This document shows positions 42,212 through 51,239 of a DNA stretch of 64,000 nt, piece by piece (position 1 is the first letter of the stretch; every line of letters starts with the position of its first letter). The stretch comes from Halomonas litopenaei (GTDB lineage Bacteria; Pseudomonadota; Gammaproteobacteria; Pseudomonadales; Halomonadaceae): the NCBI RefSeq assembly GCF_017303055.1, contig NZ_JAEKJT010000009.1, forward strand, positions 62,001 through 126,000. Reading direction: 5' to 3'. Under the pieces are notes generated by a model. It saw only the letters and a list, made by a program, of their open reading frames with translations. It had not been told where the DNA came from and searched no databases. The translations under genes were made by a program, and so were the position numbers.

Positions 42212-42223
42212 TGATCTAGACCA
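42212..42223. promoter_or_regulatory. UTRA/HutC-type operator downstream of the Pho box
   Basis: TGATCTAGACCA differs at one base from TGGTCTAGACCA. It lies between the probable -10 of the ABC operon and the first start codon (42278), a position where bound repressor would block transcription. It pairs with the site at 42030 as the second operator of the divergent region. Confidence 0.62.
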
Positions 42224-42277
42224 GAAACGCACACCGGTTTCCGTCGCCTTCACGCCCCCTGACCCGGAGACCCTCCC

Positions 42278-43354
42278 GTGATCGTCACTTCTCTGCGTTA
42301 CCCGACCCTGACCGCCCTGGCCTGCGTTGGCCTGATGTCCACCGCTGCCCAAGCCAGCTCCGCCGAGCTTGAGTCTCTGATCGAGGCCGCCAAGCAGGAA
42401 GGCCGCGTCGACAGCGTCGGCATGCCCGACACCTGGGCCAACTGGAAGGACACCTGGGCTGACCTGGATAGCGTCTACGGCCTGGCACACAGCGACACCG
42501 ACATGAGTTCCGCCGAGGAAGTCGCCAAGTTCAAGGCTGAGGGTGAGAATGCCACCGCCGACATCGGCGATGTCGGCTTCGCCTTCGGCCCCATCGCCGT
42601 GCAGCAGGGCGTGACCCAGCCCTACAAGCCCAGCACCTGGGACCAGATCCCTGACTGGGCCAAGGACGAGGATGGTCACTGGATGCTCGGCTACACCGGC
42701 ACTATCGCCCTGATGATCAACAAGAATCTGGTCGACGAAGACCAGCGTCCGGGCTCCTTCGCCAATCTACGTGAAGGTGACTACTCAGTGTCGGTGGGCG
42801 CGGTAGGCCAGGCCTCCCAGGCCAACAATGCGGTGCTGGCCGCTGCCTATGCGGCAGGCGGTGACGAAGGCAACCTGGCGCCGGGACTCGAGCTGTTCGC
42901 CGAGCTGGCCGAGCAGGGCCGCCTGTCGCTGGCTGACGTGTCCATCGCCAACCTGGAGAAGGGCGAAGTGGAAGTGGCCCTGCTGTGGGACTTCAACGCC
43001 TTGAACTATCGTGACCAGATCGACCGTGACGCCTTCGAGGTGGTGATTCCGTCCGACGCCTCTGTCACTTCAGGCTACGCCACCATCATCAATGTACACG
43101 CCCAGCATCCCAATGCGGCCAAGCTGGCCCGTGAATACATCCTGTCCGATGAAGGCCAGTTCAACCTGGCCGAGGGCTACGCTCGCCCGATCCGCGCCGA
43201 GCACCTGACCCTGCCCGACGAGATCGCCGCCAAGCTGCTACCCAACGAACAGTACGCCAGCGCCCGCCCGATTCAGGACTTCGCCGCCTGGGAACAGAGC
43301 GCCAAGGTGCTGCCGCGCCAGTGGCAGTCGGACGTTTTGATCCACCAGCAGTAA
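42278..43354 (+). CDS. ABC transporter substrate-binding protein (phosphonate/phosphoester type, inferred)
   Basis: The 358-residue protein has a signal peptide (YPTLTALACVGLMSTAAQASS) and the fold pattern of iron/spermidine/phosphonate type binding proteins: LIEAAKQEGRVDSVGMPDTWANW, GYTGTIALMINKN and PNAAKLAREYILSDEGQ. GTG 42278 is the start, with CGGAGA about 10 bases before. Being first in a PhoB- and UTRA-controlled operon with a phosphodiesterase-like enzyme and a HAD phosphatase, it probably binds an organophosphorus compound such as 2-aminoethylphosphonate. That ligand is inference. Confidence 0.82.
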   Translation: MIVTSLRYPTLTALACVGLMSTAAQASSAELESLIEAAKQEGRVDSVGMPDTWANWKDTWADLDSVYGLAHSDTDMSSAEEVAKFKAEGENATADIGDVGFAFGPIAVQQGVTQPYKPSTWDQIPDWAKDEDGHWMLGYTGTIALMINKNLVDEDQRPGSFANLREGDYSVSVGAVGQASQANNAVLAAAYAAGGDEGNLAPGLELFAELAEQGRLSLADVSIANLEKGEVEVALLWDFNALNYRDQIDRDAFEVVIPSDASVTSGYATIINVHAQHPNAAKLAREYILSDEGQFNLAEGYARPIRAEHLTLPDEIAAKLLPNEQYASARPIQDFAAWEQSAKVLPRQWQSDVLIHQQ

Positions 43355-43472
43355 TCACGCCAATTACCTCCCCACCCCTGGGCATCGGGCGGCAGCGCCA
43401 ACCAGCGCTGCTCTCGGTGCCCGCGGTACGAAAGCGTTGCTTGGGCCACCCTGATGGTGGCCAGGAGTCATC

Positions 43473-44333
43473 ATGCAAAACCCTGTCATTCTGGTCGTGC
43501 TGGACGGCCTCAATCACGACGTCGGGCGCCATGCCATGGGCCATCTGAGCGCTCTGGTCGAGGCCGGACGCGGCACTACTACCAGCCTCGACTGCGAGCT
43601 GCCCGCCATGTCTCGCCCGCTTTACGAGTGCCTGCTGACGGGAGATCGTCCCGTCGACTCCGGTGTCGTGCATAACGCTATCGTGCGCCGCTCACACGGT
43701 GTCAGCCTGTTTGACCTGGCTCGCGCCCAGGGGCGCACCACCGCCGCCGCGGCCTATCACTGGGTCAGCGAACTCTACGTCAAGGCGCCCTTCGACCGGA
43801 CCCGCGACCGCTATCTCGACGATCCTCACGCGGCCATCCAGCGCGGCATCTTCTATTGGCAGGACCACTACCCGGACGACCACCTGTTCAGCGATGCCGA
43901 AGCGCTCAGGCAGCGGCACGCACCTGACTTCCTGCTGGTTCACAGCATGAACATCGATGATAGCGGCCACCGTCACGGCGGCGACTCGCCCCAGTACCGC
44001 AATGCCGCGCGTCACGCCGACATTGCCCTGGCCGACTACCTTCCCCGCTGGCTGGCCGATGGTTACCAGGTGATGGTGACCGCCGACCACGGCATGAACG
44101 CCGATCGTTCACACTCAGGGTTGCTGGCCGAGGAGCGCCGGGTACCGCTGTGGCTGTTCGGTGACGCCTTTGCCGACCCCGCAGGTCTGCATATCCAACA
44201 GACTCACCTTTGCGGCACCCTGGCCAGCGCCATGGGGCTAACCCACGACAAGCCCTTTCACCCGGAGCTGCTTGCGATGACGGCGCAAGCCACGGCACCG
44301 GCCCCGGCACCGTCCCGAGAGAGCCTCTCATGA
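43473..44333 (+). CDS. Alkaline phosphatase superfamily protein (type I phosphodiesterase-like)
   Basis: The 286-residue protein starts with ILVVLDGLNHDVGRHAMG (first metal Asp) and keeps SMNIDDSGHRHGG and VMVTADHGMNADRSHSG, the metal-binding Asp-His and Asp-His pairs of the alkaline phosphatase/nucleotide pyrophosphatase superfamily. The nucleophile region reads CELPAMSRPLYECLLTG, with Ser in place of the usual Thr or with one of the following residues taking that role. There is no signal peptide, so it acts in the cytoplasm on an imported phosphodiester or phosphonate. It overlaps the first permease gene as ATGA. Confidence 0.8.
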   Translation: MQNPVILVVLDGLNHDVGRHAMGHLSALVEAGRGTTTSLDCELPAMSRPLYECLLTGDRPVDSGVVHNAIVRRSHGVSLFDLARAQGRTTAAAAYHWVSELYVKAPFDRTRDRYLDDPHAAIQRGIFYWQDHYPDDHLFSDAEALRQRHAPDFLLVHSMNIDDSGHRHGGDSPQYRNAARHADIALADYLPRWLADGYQVMVTADHGMNADRSHSGLLAEERRVPLWLFGDAFADPAGLHIQQTHLCGTLASAMGLTHDKPFHPELLAMTAQATAPAPAPSRESLS

Positions 44334-45163
44334 CATTGCGCCTGCCGGCCTGGCTGTGGCTACTGCCCTTCGCCATCGTGTTTTGCGCCTTCCAGCTGGC
44401 GCCCATGGCCTGGGTCGCCATCAGTGCCTTCAACGTCAATGGCGACTGGGGGCTGGGCCACTTCCAGGAAATCGCCCAGTCCGCGTTCTTTCGCCAAGCC
44501 ATCTGGAAGAGCCTGACCATCTCGTTGGTATCAAGCGCCATGGGGCTGATCATCGCCACCGTCACCTGTCACGCGCTTATGCGTTCCGGACCGCGACTGC
44601 GCCGCGCGATGATCGCCTTCACCAACATGACCTCCAACTTCGCCGGGGTGCCCCTGGCCTTCGCCTTTATCATCCTGCTGGGGGCCAACGGCGTGCTGAC
44701 CTTGGCACTTCAACAACTCGGCATCATCGAGGACGTGCGCCTCTACTCCACCGGCGGATTGATCGTCATCTATACCTGGTTCCAGATACCGCTCGGCATC
44801 CTGCTGCTGTTTCCGGCCTTTTCAGGCCTCAAGGCCGAGTGGCGTGATGCCGCCCACCTGTTGGGGGCCGGACGCATCGCCTATTGGCAACGGATCGGCC
44901 TGCCGGTGCTATGGCCGGCTCTGGCGGGCACCTTCACGGTGCTGTTCGCCAACGCCATGGGCGCCTATGCCACCGTCTATGCGCTGGTCAACACCAGCTA
45001 CAACCTGATGACGATACGCATCGCCAACCTGGTCGCGGGAGACCTGTTCCTTGAACCCAACCTGGCCAGTGCCCTGGCGCTGGTACTGGTGGTGCTGCTG
45101 GTACTGGTCACCCTGGTGCAACAGTGGCTGTTGAGAAGGAGTGCACAGCATGGCTCACGCTGA
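44330..45163 (+). CDS. ABC transporter permease
   Basis: The 277-residue protein has six hydrophobic helices and the permease EAA-type loop WRDAAHLLGAGRIAYWQRIGLPVL near residue 165-190, where the conserved Gly is present. The start overlaps the phosphodiesterase gene stop as ATGA. It pairs with the next permease to form the heterodimeric channel of the importer. Confidence 0.88.
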   Translation: MTLRLPAWLWLLPFAIVFCAFQLAPMAWVAISAFNVNGDWGLGHFQEIAQSAFFRQAIWKSLTISLVSSAMGLIIATVTCHALMRSGPRLRRAMIAFTNMTSNFAGVPLAFAFIILLGANGVLTLALQQLGIIEDVRLYSTGGLIVIYTWFQIPLGILLLFPAFSGLKAEWRDAAHLLGAGRIAYWQRIGLPVLWPALAGTFTVLFANAMGAYATVYALVNTSYNLMTIRIANLVAGDLFLEPNLASALALVLVVLLVLVTLVQQWLLRRSAQHGSR

Positions 45164-45998
45164 CACCATGCCCGCTCACAAGAGCCCGACCGCCGCGTCG
45201 CTGTCGGCAACCTTTAATCCCTACTCCTGGGTCGTCGGCGGGGTCTTTGCGGTGCTGGCTCTGCCCCTGGTAGCCACACTGGGCTACGCCCTGGCCACAC
45301 GCTGGGGCGCGACCCTGACGCCAGACGGCCTGACCCTGGCCTGGTTCATCGAGCTGTGGACCACCCCTCGCTTTCTGGCGGCCTTTGCGCGCTCGCTGTT
45401 TATCGCCGTGGGGGCTCTGGCGCTATCTCTGGCACTGGTACTGCCGGTCGCCCTGTTGGCCCATACCCGCTATCCGCGACTCGATCGCTGGATGAACACG
45501 CTGATCTTGATGCCGTTTGCGGTGCCGCCAGTCGTCTCCTCGGTGGGCTTGCTGCAACTCTACGCCGGTGGGCCGCTGGCGCTGGTAGGAACACCCTGGA
45601 TCCTGATTCCTACCTACTTCACCATCGTCCTGCCGTTCATGTATCGCGCCATTGCCAACAGCCTGAGGGCGGTGGACGTGCAAAGCCTGATGGACGCCGC
45701 GCAGCTGCTCGGCGCTGGCCCCGTGAAGGCGTTTTTTCTGGTGGTTCTGCCCAACCTGAGAGGTGGCGTGCAGATCGCCGTCTTCCTGTCGTTCTCCTTC
45801 CTGGTGGGTGAGTTCGTGTTTGCCAACATGCTGGTGGGCACCCGCTTCGAGACACTGCAGGTCTACCTCAACAACATGCGCGGCGCCAGCGGCCACTTCA
45901 CCAGCGCTCTGGTGATCACCCTGTTCGTCTTCACCCTGATCCTGACCTGGCTGGGCAATCGCCAGGCGGAACACACTATTACGGAGGCCGCACGATGA
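45150..45998 (+). CDS. ABC transporter permease
   Basis: The 282-residue protein has six helices and the loop SLMDAAQLLGAGPVKAFFLVVLPNL, the EAA motif that contacts the ATPase. ATG 45150 is chosen because AAGGAG lies 8 bases before it; a GTG at 45141 is within that ribosome site. It overlaps the first permease gene by 14 bases and the ATPase gene by 4, so the importer subunits are translationally coupled. Confidence 0.88.
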   Translation: MAHADTMPAHKSPTAASLSATFNPYSWVVGGVFAVLALPLVATLGYALATRWGATLTPDGLTLAWFIELWTTPRFLAAFARSLFIAVGALALSLALVLPVALLAHTRYPRLDRWMNTLILMPFAVPPVVSSVGLLQLYAGGPLALVGTPWILIPTYFTIVLPFMYRAIANSLRAVDVQSLMDAAQLLGAGPVKAFFLVVLPNLRGGVQIAVFLSFSFLVGEFVFANMLVGTRFETLQVYLNNMRGASGHFTSALVITLFVFTLILTWLGNRQAEHTITEAAR

Positions 45999-47167
45999 TG
46001 GCTGCCACCACTCGCCCCCCCTCGTCAGCGACCACGCCCAAGGCATCACAGGCGGCCTATCGCCAGCAGCCGGCCATCGCGTCAGGCGCCACGGCCGCGA
46101 GTGCCTCCCGCCACACCGATCATGCGTCCAGCGGCAACGCGATTTCGCTCAAGGGGCTGGCCAAGCGTTTTGGCGACACCGATGTCTTTGCCAATATCGA
46201 TGCCGATATCGCCCACGGTGAATTCATCACCCTGCTGGGCCCATCCGGCTGCGGCAAGTCGACCCTGTTGCGGGCGATCGCCGGTCTCACGTCCCTGAAT
46301 GCGGGCCAAATCCTGGTGGGCGATACCGACATCACTCACCTCCCCCCTCAGCGCCGTGGCGTCGGCATGGTGTTTCAGCACTACGCCCTGTTTCCCAACA
46401 TGAAGGTGGCCGACAACGTCGCCTTTGGCCTGCGCATGCAGAAGGTACCCAGCGACGAGCGCGCGCGCCGCGTGGACGAGGTGCTACGCCTGGTCGAGAT
46501 GCAGGACCAGGCCCACAAGTTCCCTCATCAACTGTCTGGCGGTCAGTGCCAGCGGGTAGCGCTGGCAAGGTCTCTGGTGGTCGAGCCCAGGGTGCTGCTG
46601 ATGGATGAGCCCCTGTCCGCGCTGGACGCCCGCATTCGCAAGCACCTGCGCGATCAGATCCGGGAAATTCAGACGTCGCTGGGCCTGACGACCCTGTTCG
46701 TGACCCATGATCAGGAAGAAGCCATGCTGATGTCCGACCGGGTGTTCCTGATGCACCAGGGACGCATCCTGCAACAGGACAGCGCCGAGGCCATCTACAC
46801 CCGTCCACGGGATGAGAACGCTGCCGGCTTCATGGGCCACTACTGTCTGCTTGATGCCGTCGAGGCCGCTCCGCTGCTCGGCTATCGCAGCAAGGCTGGC
46901 CGCGTTGCCCTGCGCCCTGAAGCGCTCTACCTGAGCGTGGCGGGCATGCCCCTGGGCGGCGAGCACCCCGAGCGGGTAGGACCTGGCGTGCACGGGGTAG
47001 TGCGTCGACACCGACTGCTCGGTAACATCGTGCGCTACGACATCGACTGTGCCGGCGTCAGCCTGACCGTCGATACCCTCAATCGCTCCGCTCGCACCTT
47101 GCTGCCGCAAGGCCAGCAGGTGACGGTCCACGTCGATCTCGACGAGGTTCAGGAGCTGGATACATGA
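45995..47167 (+). CDS. ABC transporter ATP-binding protein
   Basis: The 390-residue ATPase has Walker A LGPSGCGKST (82-90), the Q-loop VFQHYALFPNM, the signature LSGGQCQRVALARSL (Cys where Gln is usual), Walker B VLLMDEPLSALD and the switch His in LFVTHDQEEAM, followed by a C-terminal TOBE-like domain of about 120 residues. This is the Pot/Fbp/PhnT class. A 47-residue Ala/Ser/Thr-rich extension before the ATPase core is unusual; no later in-frame start codon is available, so it appears to be real. Confidence 0.9.
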   Translation: MMAATTRPPSSATTPKASQAAYRQQPAIASGATAASASRHTDHASSGNAISLKGLAKRFGDTDVFANIDADIAHGEFITLLGPSGCGKSTLLRAIAGLTSLNAGQILVGDTDITHLPPQRRGVGMVFQHYALFPNMKVADNVAFGLRMQKVPSDERARRVDEVLRLVEMQDQAHKFPHQLSGGQCQRVALARSLVVEPRVLLMDEPLSALDARIRKHLRDQIREIQTSLGLTTLFVTHDQEEAMLMSDRVFLMHQGRILQQDSAEAIYTRPRDENAAGFMGHYCLLDAVEAAPLLGYRSKAGRVALRPEALYLSVAGMPLGGEHPERVGPGVHGVVRRHRLLGNIVRYDIDCAGVSLTVDTLNRSARTLLPQGQQVTVHVDLDEVQELDT

Positions 47168-47904
47168 ATGACCCGACGAGCCCTTGCCCCATGACCACCG
47201 ATGCCTGCCGTGTGGCGACATCCGAGACGCCTGACGCGCCCATCACCCTGGCCCTGTTCGACCTGGACGATACGCTGCTCGACGGCGACATCACGCGCCT
47301 GTGGAGCCAATGGCTGATCGAGCTTGGCTGGATCGACGACGGAAAGAAATATCATGCCGCCTTTGCCGAGCATATGGCGGCCTACGCCGCTGGCACGCTC
47401 GACATGGAAGCCCATCTGGCGCTGTTGCTGACACCCCTGACAGGGCGCCGCGAGGCCGACGTCAGGGAGCAGGTGGACGCCTTTCTCGAGGCCGAGGTGG
47501 TGCCGCGACTGTTCGCCCAGGGACACGAACGGCTTGCCTGGCACCACGATCAGGGCCACCGTGTGGTCATTATCTCTGCCTCACCGATCCATGTGGTTGG
47601 CCCTGTAGCCGAACGTCTGGGCGCCCACCATGCCCTGGCCACCCGTCTGGAGATCGACGCCGAGGGTCGATATACCGGCCGCGCCCAAGGCATTCGCACC
47701 TTCCGTGAAGGCAAGCTTGCGGCTCTGGAAGCCTGGCTCGACGAGCATACGCCAGCCCTCAGCTACGGCTACTCGGACTCACGTAACGACTTGCCGCTGC
47801 TGGAGTTTGTCGACCGTCCCTGCGCCATCAACCCGGATCCGACGCTTGACGCCGCCGCACAGGTCCGCGGCTGGCCGGTGCAGTGGTGGCGGCAGCAAGG
47901 CTAA
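47164..47904 (+). CDS. HAD-superfamily phosphatase (HAD-IB, SerB-like)
   Basis: The 246-residue protein has motif I ALFDLDDTLLDGD (about residues 30-42), motif II VVIISASPIHVV, the motif III Lys in FREGKLAAL and motif IV YGYSDSRNDLPLLEF. It resembles HAD-IB phosphatases of small phosphate esters. The preceding 30 residues are low-complexity. As the last gene of the PhoB-type ABC operon (ATGA overlap with the ATPase), it probably removes phosphate from the imported or processed compound. Confidence 0.85.
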   Translation: MNDPTSPCPMTTDACRVATSETPDAPITLALFDLDDTLLDGDITRLWSQWLIELGWIDDGKKYHAAFAEHMAAYAAGTLDMEAHLALLLTPLTGRREADVREQVDAFLEAEVVPRLFAQGHERLAWHHDQGHRVVIISASPIHVVGPVAERLGAHHALATRLEIDAEGRYTGRAQGIRTFREGKLAALEAWLDEHTPALSYGYSDSRNDLPLLEFVDRPCAINPDPTLDAAAQVRGWPVQWWRQQG

Positions 47905-47987
47905 GCGTGGACAAGGCCAGGCGTGGAGTCAGCGGGTGGAAGAGGCTAGGCTGTCACCTACCTTTTGACGTGAAACGAGCCCCCTGA

Positions 47988-48890
47988 ATGACATCCTCCG
48001 CCACCATCGCCCTGCTGGGCACCGGCATCATGGGCCTGCCCATGGGCCGCCACCTGATTCGTGCAGGCTATGACCTGCGCGCCTGGAACCGTAGCATCGA
48101 CAAGGCCGCCCCGCTGGGCGAGCTTGGCGCCACCCTGGTCGAGACGCCCGCCGAGGCGGTACAGGGTGCTCAGGCGGTGGTGATGATGGTGAGCTCAGGC
48201 CCGGTGTGCGAGACGCTGTTGTTCGGCGACGAGGGCATCGCCCGTCAACTTGCTCACGGCAGCCTGATCATCGTGATGTCGACCATCGCTCGCAGCGAAG
48301 CGGTCGCCTTGGCAGAGCGCTGTCGCGAGCTTGGCCTCGGCTGGGTGGACGCGCCGGTGTCAGGCGGCGAACGTGGCGCTCAGGAAGGCTCGCTGTCGAT
48401 CATGGCCGGCGCACTGGACGCCGACTATGAACGGGCGAAGCCGATTCTTCAGGCCATGGGCCACCCTCTTCACATCGGCCCCGTCGGCAGTGGCGCCCTG
48501 GCCAAGCTGGTCAACCAGCTGACCGTGGCCAGTACCATCGCCGCCGTCTCCGAGGCTCTGGTACTGGCGGAGGCCGGCGGCGCCGACCCGGCCAAGGTCC
48601 GCCAGGCCATGCTGGGCGGCTTCGCCTACTCGCGTATCCTCGAGCAGCACGGCCAGCGCATGCTGGATGGCGACTTTGCGCCGGGCGGCCCGGCCAAGCA
48701 CCAGCTCAAGGATACCCACGCCGCCTGCGATGTTGCCCAGGAGCTCGGCCTCGATCTGCCGCTGCTCGCGTTGACCGATCGCCTGTTCAACGACCTAGTC
48801 GACGCCGGCGGCGCCGACCTCGACCACAGCGCGCTGCTGCTCGAGATCAAGCGACGCAACGGTATGGATGCCGGTGAACTCGAGCGTTGA
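47988..48890 (+). CDS. 2-hydroxy-3-oxopropionate reductase/3-hydroxyisobutyrate dehydrogenase family
   Basis: The 300-residue beta-hydroxyacid dehydrogenase has the N-terminal cofactor motif LLGTGIMGLPMGRHLIRAG with WNRS after the second strand (NADP-type), the substrate motif DAPVSGGERGAQEGSLSIM, and the catalytic Lys in GALAKLVNQLTVASTIAA. This matches GarR/GlxR (tartronate semialdehyde reductase) best, but 3-hydroxyisobutyrate or succinic semialdehyde reductases share the motifs. It stands alone, 84 bases after the HAD gene. Confidence 0.87.
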   Translation: MTSSATIALLGTGIMGLPMGRHLIRAGYDLRAWNRSIDKAAPLGELGATLVETPAEAVQGAQAVVMMVSSGPVCETLLFGDEGIARQLAHGSLIIVMSTIARSEAVALAERCRELGLGWVDAPVSGGERGAQEGSLSIMAGALDADYERAKPILQAMGHPLHIGPVGSGALAKLVNQLTVASTIAAVSEALVLAEAGGADPAKVRQAMLGGFAYSRILEQHGQRMLDGDFAPGGPAKHQLKDTHAACDVAQELGLDLPLLALTDRLFNDLVDAGGADLDHSALLLEIKRRNGMDAGELER

Positions 48891-48954
48891 TGCCAGACGT
48901 CAGCGCCGCCGGCCCCCACGACAACGACTGAGGCCCCTGGAACCGCACTATTCA

Positions 48955-49722
48955 TCATTCGTCGAAATAGCGCGCCCACAGCGCCTGATAGTCGCCGTCG
49001 TCCTTGAGCCCCTGGATGGCCTCGTTGAAGGTGGCAACAAGGGCTTCGTCGCGCGGCCTGAAGGCGGCGCCGACGCCAGGCCCATAGATCGACTCGGGGC
49101 CGGTCACCAGCTCGCCCTTGCGCGCAAAGCGCTCATCGCTGAACAGGCGCTCCTGGGCTAGCGGGAAGGCGGTGAAGACCAGGTCCAGGCGGCCGGTGAA
49201 CATGTCGTTGACCACGCCACCGGAGTCCGCGTAACGACGAATGTCCGCCTCGTCGTGGTAGGTGGTCACGTACTCGTCCTGAATGGTGCCCTGCTGCACA
49301 CCGATGGTCATGCCCGACAGGTCGCCTTCGGGATCGATCTCTGCGTCGGCCTGGCCGACCCACACCGAAGGCACCTGGTAGTAGGGATCGGAGAACAGCA
49401 CCTGCTGCGAGCGCTCGCCGGTGATGTTCATGGCCGAGGCGATCAGGTCGTACTTGCGTGCCAGCAGCCCCGGGATGATGCCGTCCCAGCCCTGCTCGAC
49501 CCACTCGCACTGGCGCTGCATGCGCTCACAGGCGGCTTCGACCAGCTCGACCTCGAAGCCGGTCAGGCTGCCGTCGGGCAGCTTTTCCTGGTAGGGCGGA
49601 TAGGGCACATCGACGCCGATGCGCAGCGCACGGTCGTCGGCCTGGGCGGTGGTGGTCAAGGCGGCACCTGCAAGGGCCATTGCCAGGCCCAGGGAGGCAG
49701 ACAGCGTAGCGTTAACGTTCAT
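48955..49722 (-). CDS. Amino acid/opine periplasmic binding protein (ArgT/OccT type)
   Basis: The 255-residue protein has a signal peptide (LSASLGLAMALAGAALTTTAQA) and the family 3 binding protein pattern LRIGVDVPYPPYQEK, GFEVELVEAACERM, WDGIIPGLLARKYDLIASAMNIT and GVQQGTIQDEYV. It resembles basic amino acid and octopine/nopaline binding proteins. It is the last gene of the dehydrogenase operon; no permease or ATPase gene is close, so it must work with a transporter encoded elsewhere. Confidence 0.85.
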   Translation of the reverse strand: MNVNATLSASLGLAMALAGAALTTTAQADDRALRIGVDVPYPPYQEKLPDGSLTGFEVELVEAACERMQRQCEWVEQGWDGIIPGLLARKYDLIASAMNITGERSQQVLFSDPYYQVPSVWVGQADAEIDPEGDLSGMTIGVQQGTIQDEYVTTYHDEADIRRYADSGGVVNDMFTGRLDLVFTAFPLAQERLFSDERFARKGELVTGPESIYGPGVGAAFRPRDEALVATFNEAIQGLKDDGDYQALWARYFDE

Positions 49723-49736
49723 GGTCGGTTCTCGCT

Positions 49737-51239
49737 CTATTGTGATTGTGTGGTCAGGTGATCGGAGGGCGCCTGTGCCAGTTCGCCCAGGGTGATGGAG
49801 GTCAACGGTGGGCGAATGCGGTAGTAGCCGACCTCGTCCATGTCACGTCCCTGCTCACTCGCCATCAGCCGCGACACATGGGTGCCACATAGCCGTCCCT
49901 GGCAGGGGCCCATGCCACAGCGGGTGAAGGCCTTGAGCTGGTTGGGCCCGGCAGGCCCCGCTGCCAGCGCCACCTTGAGCTGGGCCCGGCTCACTGCTTC
50001 GCAGCGACAGATCAGGGTCTCGTCGGGCTGTCGCTCGACCCAGTCCAGCGGTGGGGTGAACAGCGCCTCCAGCAGGCGCCGACCGGACAGATCCCGGCGG
50101 CGTCGACGCCTTAGCGCGGCGCTTTCCCTGACCAGCGCAGGGCGGTCCAGCGTGCCACCTGGTGCCGACGCAGCTAGCTCGGCCAGCAGCGCCAGCGCCG
50201 CCAGTCGCCCTTCGCGCTCGGCATTCAAGGCGCCACCGATACCACCGCCGTCACCGGCCAGCCACACGCCAGGGCACACCGACAGATCGTCGCGACGATC
50301 GGGCACGAACGCCTGCTGGGTCTCGTGCCAGCGGTGCTCGATACCCAGCCCTCGGGGGAGCTGCGGCTCGGGCACCACCCCCATATGGGTCAACAGCCAA
50401 TCGGTCTTGAGCCTGTGCTCGTCGCGCTCGCCACGCAGGCGATAGCGCACCTCGGTCAGGCGCGGGTTTCCTTCGGCGGCCAGCGACTGGACGCCACGCA
50501 CGATCGGCACCCCAGCGCGCCTCAACGCCGCCAGCATGCGCGCGCCCTTGGCGAGGTAGCCCCGCGCCCGCCAGGCCCTGAGCGGATGACGCAGGGTCCG
50601 GGCCAGGCCCAGGTTCGGCGTCGTATCGAGGATCAACCGAGGCGGGCAGCCGGCGTTGAGGTACTGCCAGGCCAGCAGGTACAGCAGTGGGCCATTGCCG
50701 GCCAGCACCGGTGGGGTATCGGTGACAAGCGCACCCTGCTTCATCAGGATCTGAGCGGCGCCAGCCTGCATCACCCCGGGCAGCTGCCAGCCTGGGAAGG
50801 GCCAGCCGCGCTCCATGGCACCAGTGGCGAGGATCAGACGCCCAGCGGTAAGCTCTCGGCTGATGCCATCGTGCCCTCGTACACCCAGGCGATGGGCGTC
50901 GTTCTGGGCATCGTCCAGCGCCTCGATCCACCACACTCGGGTACCCGGGCGATAGTCGATCTCCCCCCGCTTGGCGGCGCTCATGAAGTCATCGACCAGG
51001 GACCGACCGCGCTGGTAGTCCTTGCCCGTCACCGCCGCGTCGAGCTGGGGCTGGTCGAGCTGGCGATAGATCTGCCCGCCCGGCGCCCTGGCCTGGTCCA
51101 GTACCAGCGCGCGCACACCGGCCTCGGCCAGTCTCAGCGCTGCCGCCATGCCGGCAGGGCCGGCACCGAGCACCACCACCCGGGCGCGACCGTGGCTGCC
51201 GTCGGTGCGGTCGGTCTCTCTCGGCTCACAGGTCTGCAT
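49737..51239 (-). CDS. FAD/NAD(P)-binding dehydrogenase subunit with BFD-like [2Fe-2S] domain (HcnB/OoxA type)
   Basis: The 500-residue protein has an FAD motif VVVLGAGPAGMAAALRLAE (21-39), GGQIYRQ, ATGAMERGWPFPGW, a second nucleotide motif near GNGPLLYLLAW, AGDGGGIGGA and a C-terminal iron-sulfur domain with CRCEAVSR and CGMGPCQGRLCG. This is the alpha subunit of the hcnABC/opine oxidase/D-hydroxyproline dehydrogenase family. The start at 51239 overlaps the iron-sulfur subunit gene. Together with its two neighbours it should form a membrane-associated amino acid or opine dehydrogenase. Confidence 0.87.
   Translation of the reverse strand: MQTCEPRETDRTDGSHGRARVVVLGAGPAGMAAALRLAEAGVRALVLDQARAPGGQIYRQLDQPQLDAAVTGKDYQRGRSLVDDFMSAAKRGEIDYRPGTRVWWIEALDDAQNDAHRLGVRGHDGISRELTAGRLILATGAMERGWPFPGWQLPGVMQAGAAQILMKQGALVTDTPPVLAGNGPLLYLLAWQYLNAGCPPRLILDTTPNLGLARTLRHPLRAWRARGYLAKGARMLAALRRAGVPIVRGVQSLAAEGNPRLTEVRYRLRGERDEHRLKTDWLLTHMGVVPEPQLPRGLGIEHRWHETQQAFVPDRRDDLSVCPGVWLAGDGGGIGGALNAEREGRLAALALLAELAASAPGGTLDRPALVRESAALRRRRRRDLSGRRLLEALFTPPLDWVERQPDETLICRCEAVSRAQLKVALAAGPAGPNQLKAFTRCGMGPCQGRLCGTHVSRLMASEQGRDMDEVGYYRIRPPLTSITLGELAQAPSDHLTTQSQ

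Noticed and set aside
48955..49722. Part of a complete local ABC importer
   Set aside because: No permease or ATPase gene is on either side; the ABC genes at 44330-47167 belong to a different class and operon.
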